Below, piece after piece: positions 56,631 through 64,000 of a stretch of DNA of 64,000 bases. The stretch comes from Schistocerca nitens (Eukaryota > Arthropoda > Insecta > Orthoptera > Acrididae): NCBI RefSeq assembly GCF_023898315.1, contig NC_064614.1:498682109-498746108 (forward strand), in the 5' to 3' direction. The notes beneath the pieces were generated by a model, which had not been told where the DNA came from, ran no database searches, and saw nothing but the letters and a program-made list of their open reading frames with translations. The translations under genes and the position numbers were made by a program. Each line of letters opens with the position of its first letter. Position 1 is the first letter of the stretch.

Positions 56631-57900
56631 TGAGAGGTGGCATGAGCCCCCTCTCATATTTCTATCTTACGATTCTCCTCTCTAAGTGCATGCGGTGGGA
56701 AGTCGCTATTCCTTCACACGCGGACTTCCCACGCAGCGTCTCTCGTCACCCGGGTGGTCCGGTGACAGGCGGGTTAAGCCGACGTGTGTGAGGCAGTCGA
56801 GTGAATGCTTTGCAGACGCCGACATTGTCAAGAGACACGCCCGCTGGGGTGTGAAGTAGCGGCTGGGCTAGAGGTTCCGTTACTTCGGAGAAACTTAGCG
56901 AAAACACTTTCTGGCGGGCTACCAGCGAGGCGTGGGAATGACTTGTGTACCCAGGCAGTTGTGGCGGGAAAATTCCCGCACTTTCTGCAAAATAGTAACG
57001 GTGATTGGTTTGCTCAGGGCATAGCGCCGTGACGTAGCAAAATCAGCACAGAAATTGGCGCCAAGAATCTCCATTGGTGGAATGGTAGTGCTCCGGCAAT
57101 GGAGTGGAATTTCCGCCGGTCTTCGGGTTGCTGATTGGAACGTAACTACGGCCACTGTCGTGGGGGCGGGAATGTTGTGTGCTCAGGAGTAGTCGGCTCT
57201 CGCCTTTCGGTCGAGGACGTCGAAGCAACCAGCCCTCGCCTGCGGTACGCCAGATCGTGTTCTGGCAGCCAAGAAGACAGTTTTGGTAATGTATGTCCGC
57301 AGCACCGGCAGATAGGGATTTTCCTAGGTGATAATCAGAGCTCAGCAGAGCGCGCCTGTTCGTTTTTTTTCTGTGTTCTGTCTTGAGTAGCAGCAATTAT
57401 TGTTAGGTTAGCTGTCTGTCTCCCTTCAGATTTGAGTGGCAAGGAATTTGGCTCCACATACCACTTCGTCTTAAACCTCACAATCTAGTTCAGGGACAAC
57501 TTCACCTTTACAGTGTTTGTATGAGTATCAAATTTGAGCCAATTTGATTTATTGTAAATGTTTGTGTTTTTGTTTATTATTTTGTGATTAGTCTTAATAA
57601 ATCCTATTGTTATTTTGGACAGAACTTTCATTCTGTTAATCGATAGAGCAACCCTATCATTCCTCACTATGCTAATGAAACCTTTGTTTATTTAACTTAT
57701 TTATCAAATTAAATTATTGCAGGTGCCAAACTCTCTTCTACTCCACTGGCAGGGTTGATTAGAGTCAGTTCGCGTATTTTTCTTATCCTTGTGCAACAGC
57801 AAAAGTCGGAGTTAGAATAGGGGGGCTTAGAGCATGATTGACATATGTGGATTCTAATAGAATTTAGTGATAAACACACTGCTAACCCCGGCACCTCGCA
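56631..57900. mobile_element. 1.27-kb solo LTR (family C) in gypsy-2 integrase
   Basis: TG...CA unit with inverted ends (tgagaggtg ... cacctcgca) flanked by the 4-bp duplication aagt (56627-56630 and 57901-57904). Removing it rejoins the integrase D-N-G-T-N-F|T-S-A-K motif, apart from a one-base loss. The GC-rich half (56690-57300) with an aataaa at 57597 on the plus strand suggests promoter and polyadenylation regions in plus orientation, which is inference. No coding region. Confidence 0.8.
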
Positions 57901-58300
57901 AAGTTAGTTCATTATCAGTCAGAAAAATTTTTGGTTTACTCACTCTTACAAAATATTCTCTAGCAGTTTACTTGATTAAAGGCTCTGCTGTAAAGAGTTT
58001 TAGTGGTACACATTTGTAGCTACTTGGAAAACACATCGTACAAGCCTAGTACGTATTTCAATCCCCCTTTTGCTGTCGGAAAATGTCCTGCGGCGTCGAC
58101 TGATACACAGTCAAGGGTTTTTACTGGTGTAATAGGATGTAATTCACTGGATCGTGATCAGTTTAAGTGTTTGGTCTTTTGACTGATTACACATTTCTTG
58201 ATGATCTGTTGCGCTCTACATCCAGTGTTAGGGTAATAACAGTATGACATTATTTTATGACCACACTTGGCTACACACTAATGACACCACAAGTTATATG
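57901..58300 (-). pseudogene. Gypsy-2 integrase, zinc finger and core
   Basis: Readable pieces: the Cys pair region (a YCYPNTGCRAQQIIKKC-like stretch followed by SQKTKH), TPVKTLDCVSVDAAGHFPTA (Asp 1 in VDAAG), KGGLKYVLGLYDVFSK and, at the insertion, LTDN (Asp 2). It is split by the solo LTR at 57900. Stops are frequent. Confidence 0.7.
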
Positions 58301-58399
58301 TATGCCTGAAGAAACTGTCTATATATATGTTTCGGGTAAATAAACATGCCAGTTACCAGACTGAGGCGTTCAACAACAACAACAAAAACTCCATTATGC

Positions 58400-58990
58400 A
58401 ACTTATAACGTGTTCTCAAAACTGCATCGTCAGTACTTGTTAGTTGTTGTCTTGCCTTGTTCCATCGAGTATCTTCCCCTTGAAGCTGACTCATATTTCT
58501 ACATCTTTTCACCTAATAGGGCCTATATATACCATCACACGTGAGTAGAATCCTAAAGCTGGATGTTTCTTCTGTTAATTCTGTATATTCATTGAATCCT
58601 CGTGGAAGTCTAGACAGGGCATCTGCCAAAATATTCTGTTCACTTTTGACATAAATTACCTCAAAACCGAACTCTTGAAGAAAATGACGTCATCTGGCTA
58701 GTCTTTCATGCAGTACTTAACATCAGTAAGGATCAGTAAGGATTATGATCAAAATGTGAGTATGGTGTAATTTTCCCATAGGAAGTACTGGAATCTGTGG
58801 AATGCCAATACTGCTGCGAGTGCTTCAAGCTCTCTCACAATTTGTCAGTGTGGGGCTGGCAAAGCTGGTTATATTTACATTTTGATTTTCACTATCATAG
58901 TTATCTGAAACAATATTGCCCCCAGATCCTTGAAGAACGCATCGGTGCTGATGCAAAACTCTTGTGTCATATCCACATCAGGATGTACTA
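58400..58990 (-). pseudogene. Gypsy-2 RNase H region
   Basis: Minus-strand reading gives FCISTDAFFKDLGAI (the catalytic Asp context DA...GA), RELEALAAVLAFHRFQYFLW and a downstream NRIFWQMPCLD stretch, which in intact elements is NxxADxLSR. This is the RNase H of Ty3/gypsy pol. Stops and the hairpin insertion at its start disable it. Confidence 0.65.
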
Positions 58991-59000
58991 ATATGGCACA

Positions 59001-59227
59001 ATAATAAATGAAAAGCATCAGTTTACTTTTGTTCTACAATATTACTTTTATTGTTAACCGGTTTTCGGCTTACAAGGCTCTCTTCAGACATTTAAATGTA
59101 TGAAGATGGCCTTGTAAGCCGAAAACCGGTTAACAATAAAAGTAACATTGTAGAACAAAAGCAAACTGATGCTTTTCATTTATTATAATGTTGTTCTACC
59201 AAGAACCGACGGAAGATTCTGTTAATA
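59001..59227. mobile_element. Hairpin element, about 85-bp arms, 12-bp TSD
   Basis: Arms 59001-59086 and 59103-59186 are near-perfect reverse complements around a 16-bp loop. They include ttaaccggttttcggcttac and its complement. The whole 227-bp insert, hairpin plus a 41-bp right extension, is flanked by taatatggcaca (58989-59000 and 59228-59239). A long duplication suggests retroposition rather than cut-and-paste transposition. It lies at the RT/RNase H junction of gypsy-2. Confidence 0.82.
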
Positions 59228-59239
59228 TAATATGGCACA

Positions 59240-60010
59240 GTTTACGAAAGCTTGCTTTATGGCGTCAAAGTCCTTCTGGCAATTTTCTGTCCATAGCTAT
59301 GTGCTGTTTTTCCTCCAAATTTTGAGCAATGCATCACTGTTTAGTAGCTGGTGAGGCACATATTAACAGAAGAATGAGACTACACCTATGAACGCTTTGA
59401 ACTGTTTTCTGAGTTTGTGGGATAGGGTGTCTGATGGTGTCTAATTTGTGTGGATCAGGCCGAATGCCTCGTGGTGAAATAATGTGACCTAAGAACTTAA
59501 TCTCTTTTCTGGCAAATTCTGATTTATTTAAATTAAATGTGACTTCATAAGTGGAAAATTTTTCTGACACCCTTCTTAATAGGCTCAAATTCTCATCCCA
59601 TTCAGCTGTAGCAATAAGTAAATCATCCACATAGACTGTTACTTGACTCAATAATTCGGGGTCTACTGCCTTATCCAAAGCTCTAACAAATGCTGCTGCA
59701 TTTAAAGTAAGTCCGAATGATAAAGTGCCAAATTAAAACTTCTACCATTATAGACAAATTCTGTAAATTGTTGGCTATCTAGATGCAACAAGATTTGCCA
59801 GTAGATTCTTTTAGATTTGTTATTGTAAGAAATTTTACTCCATGGAATTTTAATAATTGCTCCTCTAGGTTTTCTGGTTTCTTTCTTACAGGCATTGTGA
59901 TTTTGTTAATTTCCCTTGCATCCAAAACAATTTGTACACTTCCATCAGGTTTGGCTGCCACTACATTGGGGCTGGAATATGGCAAGTGACATGGCTCAGT
60001 AACACTCCAG
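59240..60010 (-). pseudogene. Gypsy-2 reverse transcriptase
   Basis: Fingers and palm: MPYSSPNVVAAKPDGSVQIV, LDAREINKITMPVRKKPENL (59985-59779). Then the catalytic VTVYVDDLLIATAEW (59678 onward) with KFLGHIISPRGIRPDPHKLD downstream. It is split by frameshifts near 59770 and 59700, and the region between the blocks is shortened. The YVDD box itself is intact. Confidence 0.78.
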
Positions 60011-60239
60011 TTAATAATATGTTCTATCTCATTTCTTACTGCTTCTTTCTTTGTTCAAGGAATTGTATATGATGTACGACAGAAAGTTTCGTGGGGTTAT
60101 AACTTCCAAATGACAGACATATCCTTTAATTACTTCTGGTTTGTTTTCAAAACTATGCAAATATTGCGATAACAGTGTACCTAGTTCTTGTTTCTGTATA
60201 GCTGATAAACTACACGATACTTCAATCTTACTCTAAATA

Positions 60240-60730
60240 GCATGTAAAATGGTCATTTCCTCTGTGATCTGCCCATTGCATTGCTCATTCACATGAAAGA
60301 CTTCTGCATACAGAAGATGGATGCTAACTTTAACTGCTAACTGGTTATTCACAGAAGACTTTCGTTTCATTAAATCAAGTGAAATTTCATTATCTACTGA
60401 GTAAAGATAATATTTGCCATTGCCTACGTCAATTCGCACCTGTTGTTGCCTGAAAAAGTTCATTCCTAGAAGACAGTTAACTATTACTTTTTCTACCACT
60501 ACGAATGTACAAATAATTGGAATATAGATTTGTAACTTGATGCCTTTTGAGTTACTTCCTATAGCTGTTAAAATACGGCAACTCTGCACAGGTAAAGTAG
60601 GTCGGTTTAGTTTACCTTTTAATTCATTGGACAAGCTGTATGAAACAAGATACGTACCCAGTCCTGTGTCTAGTATTATATTTAAATCTATTGTTCCTGT
60701 TTTGGCATTCTGTACATCATCATTTATTCC
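60240..60730 (-). pseudogene. Gypsy-2 aspartic protease
   Basis: LNIILDTGLGTYLVSYSL carries the catalytic Asp in DTG. The frame continues through SCRILTAIGSNSKGIKLQI and VNCLLGMNFFRQQQVRID, where the 'LLGMNFF' block is the conserved hydrophobic flap-end motif of retropepsins. It is almost entirely open for about 150 codons. The upstream junction with gag is occupied by the dimeric SINE at 60731. Confidence 0.75.
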
Positions 60731-61147
60731 AGAATAAGATTTTCACTCTGCAGCGGAGTGTGCGCTGATATGAAACTTCCTGGCAGATTAAAACTGTGTG
60801 CCGGACCGAGACTCGAACTCGGGACCTTTGCCTTTCGCGGGCAAGTGCTCTACCAACTGAGCTACCCAAGCACGACTCATGCCCCTTCCTCACAGCTTTA
60901 CTACTGCCAGTACCTCGTCTCCTACCTTCCAAACTTTACAGAAGCTCTCCTGCGAACCTGCAGAACTAGCACTCCTGAAAGAAACGATATTGCGGAGACA
61001 TGGCTTTGCCACAGCCTGGGGGATGTTTCCAGAATGAGATTTTCACTCTGCAGCGGAGTGTGCGCTGATATGAAACTTCCTGGCAGATTAAAATTGTGTG
61101 CCGGACCGAGACTCGAACTCGGGACTTTTGCCTTTCGCGGGAAAGTT
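60731..61147 (-). repeat. Tandem SINE (aaacttcctggcagatt family), 14-bp TSD
   Basis: Two direct copies in antisense. The first (about 60731-61031) includes the tRNA-like gactcgaactcgggacct (antisense B box) and ctaccaactgagctacccaa (antisense A box). The second (61032-61147) is truncated just after the B box. Both begin with the same agaat(a/g)agattttcactctg tail. The duplication tcatcatttattcc (60717-60730 and 61148-61161) flanks the pair. Confidence 0.88.
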
Positions 61148-61161
61148 TCATCATTTATTCC

Positions 61162-62110
61162 TTTTATATCACTTATGTGTATATAGGTCATCTTGCATTT
61201 AGATTTCTTTGTCATACCTTAAGAAATAATTGTTCATTAGCGTCATGACTCCTCATCCATTTAGGTCCGCGGCGGGCTGGTCTAGGCCGACCGATCACCA
61301 TTTCCCATCTGGGTAGACAGAGTGCTGCTGCACCAGTCAGCCACTTCTACAATATTTACAACATGATTGGTGTGGTGTCACCGCTAGACACCACACTTGC
61401 TAGGTGGTAACTTAAATCGGCCGCGGTCCTGTAGTACATGTCGGACCCGCGTGTCGCCACTGTGTAATCGCAATCCTAGCGCCACCACATGGCAGGTCAC
61501 AAGACACGGACTTCACCTCGCCCCAGTTGTACGGACGACATAGCTTGCGACAAGACGTATCACGTCTTCCTCTCATTTGCCGAGAGACAGATTAAATAGC
61601 CTTCAGCTAGTCCATCGCTACTACCTAGCAAGGCGCCATGTGTATCATTGCTAATTGCTTACTACTATGCAAGAGATGTATTTCAACAAGAACAAGACTA
61701 CATTAAAGTTAAGTATATTAAAATCTCTCTTCTTTTCTTTATAGTTTTCATCCAGTCTCCTGTTTCAGAATTTACGCCCGTCTGCGTTAGTTTCGCGTGC
61801 ACCTAGCCACTCATTGTGTCGAGACCTTAGGGAATCGACACAACAATTGGTACTTTCCAATGTTCTACTCTGCGCATTACTGGGGGGTGCCATTTCGCTG
61901 ATTTTGGTTTATGCCGTTCCCATAGCCGTTATTTTCACAATTGTTACATATGTGTGGATGTTCATTGCCGTTCCTATGCGCTTATTGTCTACTATCATCA
62001 GGACCACACCTATTGTTCCAATCATTATTTGTAGTGAGCCACATTATTCTGTATTGTAATTTCTATTATTTTTCCCTTAGAAACTGTTACTTTGACGATT
62101 TCCGAATCCT
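61162..62110 (-). pseudogene. Gypsy-2 gag C-terminal part
   Basis: Around the nested solo LTR the minus strand reads an Asn/Gly-rich stretch (HPHICNNCENNGYGNGINQ, a Cys-x2-Cys nucleocapsid-like motif, near 61960-61910). It rejoins across the LTR into NHVVNIVEVADW and GRPRPARRGPKWMRSHDANE (61340-61220). Cys-rich, Asn-rich, basic sequence upstream of protease fits a nucleocapsid. No capsid motif could be confirmed, and the start of gag is not found. Confidence 0.55.
61371..61845 (+). mobile_element. Solo LTR (family B), second copy
   Basis: 475 bp, TG...CA (tgtggtgtcaccgctagaca ... atcgacacaaca), with the 5-bp duplication attgg (61366-61370 and 61846-61850). It matches the reverse complement of 34188-34663 over nearly its whole length, diverging most in the last 50 bp. 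Confidence 0.92.
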
Positions 62111-62354
62111 CCATTACCATTCTATCCCTGTGGAGACACATATGGATGCCAGTAGTAAGGCGAGGGGAATATCAGAACAATTGTTAGTGCAGGTTGCCTA
62201 CATTAAGGAGCCAACCTATTGTTCTCTTTTGATTGACAACTCCTTAACCTATTGTTCTGTTAAGACGATTATAACTCCCTGGGTATAATACATCCTTTTG
62301 ATTGACAAGTTATTACACAGTTGTTTGGTTAAGTGGTTTTCGATGTCATCCCTA
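62111..62354. other. Short region with GGTTAAG/caacctattgtt motifs
   Basis: caacctattgttctcttttg and aacctattgttctgttaaga near 62212-62270 are the reverse complements of the aacaataggttaag motif found at 22270-23262. Confidence 0.45.
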
Positions 62355-62363
62355 CCCCTCCTA

Positions 62364-62685
62364 GGCAACGGCCTTGCCGCAGTGGATACACCGGTTCCCG
62401 TGAGATCACCGAAGTTAAGCGCTGGCAGGCGTGGTCGGCACCTGGATGGGTGACCATCCGGGCTGCCATGTGCTGTTGCCATTTTTCGGGGTGCACTCAG
62501 CCTCGTGATGCCAATTGACAAGCTACTCGACCGAATAGTAGCAGCTTCGGTCAAGAATACCATCACATTGACCGGGAGAGCGGTGTGCTGACCCCACGCC
62601 CCTCCTATCCGCATGCTCCACTGGGGATGACGCGGCGGTCGGATGGTCTCGGTAGGCCACTCGCGGCCTGGTGACGGAGTGCCTG
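62364..62685 (+). repeat. 5S-rRNA-derived SINE
   Basis: The 5' part (ggcaacggccttgccgcagt, then gttcccgtgagatcaccgaa, gttaagcgctggcaggcgtg, ctggatgggtgaccatccgg) is recognisably a 5S rRNA sequence with its internal promoter elements (A box gttaagcgc, C box tggatgggtgacc). The body (ctcagcctcgtgatgccaat ...) is not rRNA. The 9-bp duplication cccctccta lies at 62355-62363 and 62686-62694. 5S-headed SINEs use RNA polymerase III, so this is a SINE rather than a 5S gene. Confidence 0.88.
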
Positions 62686-62694
62686 CCCCTCCTA

Positions 62695-63230
62695 ACCTCT
62701 CAGAAACTGGCACCACTTCTGATATCAATTCACTAGCCCTCCCCTTCTCCCATATTGTGACGTAATCCAAGATGGCGTCTGGGGACAATTGGTGGAAACT
62801 GAACTCAGTGTGTGTCTAGATGCTGGACTAAGAGGACAGATGTTATTGATTACTGCATTCAGTGGATGAGATGTCTGTGCCGGAGAAGTATGAGTTTAAC
62901 AGTCATTAGCTTAATAATGTATCTGAGAACTGTGTCGATTGCAATGATATTTGGTGAAAACAGACGTGCTTCATCAAATAATGAAGATGCACTAGGATGA
63001 GGCTAAGCTACACTTCTCAACTCATGGTGATAACTGCGTGTGCTATAACTGTAGATTATTCAATAAAAATCCAGTCAGCCTTCCAAAGGGCAAGAGGCAA
63101 GACGTTCACTCTGGTGCGCATGCTCCTTGTCCCCAGGAGCCACACAGTAGCCACGCAGTAGCCGCAGAACTGGCTGTGTACTTCCTGTAGCATTGGAAAT
63201 ACCTACAGGCTTCCTCCTTACCATCCCTGG
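62695..63230. other. Unannotated DNA
   Basis: Contains cgtaatccaagatggcgtct at 62760, which also occurs (inverted, diverged) at 32515-32545. Otherwise no features. Confidence 0.4.
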
Positions 63231-63234
63231 TGCA

Positions 63235-63790
63235 CGGATGCCCTTTGCTGTTGAACACGAATTGCTTTGGGAGTTACCAGAATACATATATAACTTGAAG
63301 ATGTCACAGGAACTAAACGTACCACTGCACAAAGAGAGAGAGTGAGCTTTGCAGATGATGCTAGAATATTTAAACAATATGCGGTGCAATTACATGCACG
63401 TTTTATTCGGAGGAGTACCACCACCACCACCACCACTGTAATACATGGACTCTAAAAAAAACCAAAAAAGAAATAGCGGGACACGCTTGTGACACCATCC
63501 CTGAGACACTTTGCGCGCTTTTGTGAGAAATGCCCTTGTCTTTGAGCACAATCTGCTTCAGGAGTTATTAAATCCAATTGAAGGTGTCTCTAAATCCACT
63601 TTCAAAAAGATCACTGAACAGTAGCTTTTCTCAGTTTTATTGAGTGTACGGCCATTCTTGAACACTGACACTAAAAAGATCGTGGCATGCAGCACAGGCT
63701 TCTTGAGGAGGCCTAAATTCAATGGAATGTGTCTCTGAATAAACTTCCAAAAGAGATCGTTGCACAGTAGTTTGCATCAGTTTTGCGATG
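63235..63790. repeat. Three diverged repeat units
   Basis: atgccctttgctgttgaaca (63240), atgcccttgtctttgagcac (63524) and catgcagcacaggcttcttg (63687) open related segments. These share gcttcaggagtta, gtgtctct, aaagagatc and cacagtagttt-like phrases. Spacing is irregular (about 283 and 165 bp). It looks like an old repeat array continuing to the window edge. Confidence 0.45.
63416..63436. repeat. (CCA)n microsatellite
   Basis: accaccaccaccaccaccac run of about seven units. Confidence 0.9.
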
Positions 63791-64000
63791 TGTATCACAA
63801 CGCTCGAACATGGGCAAGATCCTGAAACCTGCAGTATCTGATTTTACACACTAAAACGACGATATTTGGAATTCGAAATAAATATCTCTGTAACTCGAAA
63901 CAGGACGCTCATCACTTTTCGAGTTTTAGCTGCCTGTTTGAAAGCACTGCCAGAGGAAGAAAAATTTTTGAGCCCTACAGCTGCTGTGGTGTTCATCACT

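Larger units (their letters stand above)
56161..62110 (-). mobile_element. Ty3/gypsy element 2, old, four insertions
   Basis: Minus-strand gag-pol order read from high to low coordinates: gag tail (about 62110-61162), protease (60730-60240), RT (60010-59240), RNase H (58990-58400), integrase (58300-57905 and 56630-56170). It is interrupted by a solo LTR, a hairpin element, a dimeric SINE and a second solo LTR, each with a target duplication. I could not find its own LTRs. It is a different lineage from gypsy-1 (protein sequences differ throughout) and far more decayed. Confidence 0.8.

Noticed and set aside
57043-57396. 117-codon minus frame in the GC-rich part of the 1.27-kb LTR
   Set aside because: It lies within an LTR; the open frame is explained by high GC content and has no domain.
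62364-62480. 5S rRNA gene
   Set aside because: It is followed by a non-rRNA body and flanked by a 9-bp duplication, so it is a SINE.

Overview
This window looks like a gene-poor, transposon-saturated stretch of a large insect genome, most likely an orthopteran (Schistocerca-like grasshopper or locust). I infer this from families I recognise by eye: tRNA-derived SINEs ending in a 'gctcagagccatttgaa' tail, a SINE with an 'aaacttcctggcagatt' core, a 5S-rRNA-derived SINE, an RTE-type endonuclease/reverse transcriptase LINE, and Tc1/mariner elements of orthopteran type. I see no bacterial operon structure, no intact host gene, and no CRISPR array or tRNA gene that is not part of a SINE. Nearly every recognisable protein fragment belongs to a mobile element. 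Most are broken by frameshifts, stops or later insertions.

Layout. 1-5.0 kb: a mariner-like remnant with long terminal repeats, a 627-bp palindromic SINE composite, LINE scraps and a Tc1 remnant. 5.0-15.7 kb: a 1.4-kb inverted duplication. Its left arm took a solo LTR, the LTR took an RTE LINE, and the LINE took a 663-bp MITE; a SINE also landed in the left arm. The spacer carries a SINE and a 178-bp-arm hairpin. 17.1-20.4 kb: a second, nearly complete RTE copy with a 13-bp target-site duplication. 21.5-24.4 kb: diverged direct repeats, a GGTTAAG-motif region, a dimeric SINE and a SINE. 24.4-32.1 kb: a decayed Polinton/Maverick (virus-like DNA transposon) on the minus strand, with a packaging-type ATPase, a conserved protein, a chromodomain integrase and a phospholipase-A2-like virion protein. 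It is interrupted by a Tc1 element in a (TA)n tract and by a SINE. 33.3-46.4 kb: a non-LTR retrotransposon (RT plus RNase H) broken by an 8.76-kb Ty3/gypsy element and by a 2.09-kb insertion with an 8-bp duplication. The gypsy element has two near-identical 731-bp LTRs, and one of them carries a 476-bp solo LTR of another family. 47.5-50.4 kb: a SINE and an old RTE-like LINE. 51-54.5 kb: SINEs and microsatellites. 56.2-62.1 kb: a second, older gypsy element on the minus strand, interrupted by a 1.27-kb solo LTR, a hairpin element, a dimeric SINE and a 475-bp solo LTR. 62.4-62.7 kb: a 5S-derived SINE. The rest is unannotated AT-rich DNA.

How it fits together. Target-site duplications and restored reading frames give a relative order of events. 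The non-LTR element, the Polinton, the second gypsy and the inverted duplication are old platforms. The LTR, RTE, SINE, MITE and hairpin insertions are younger. The 34.0-42.8 kb gypsy is recent, with about three differences between its LTRs by eye, although it lacks most of gag-pol and so must have been mobilised in trans. All family assignments come from reading motifs. No similarity search was run.
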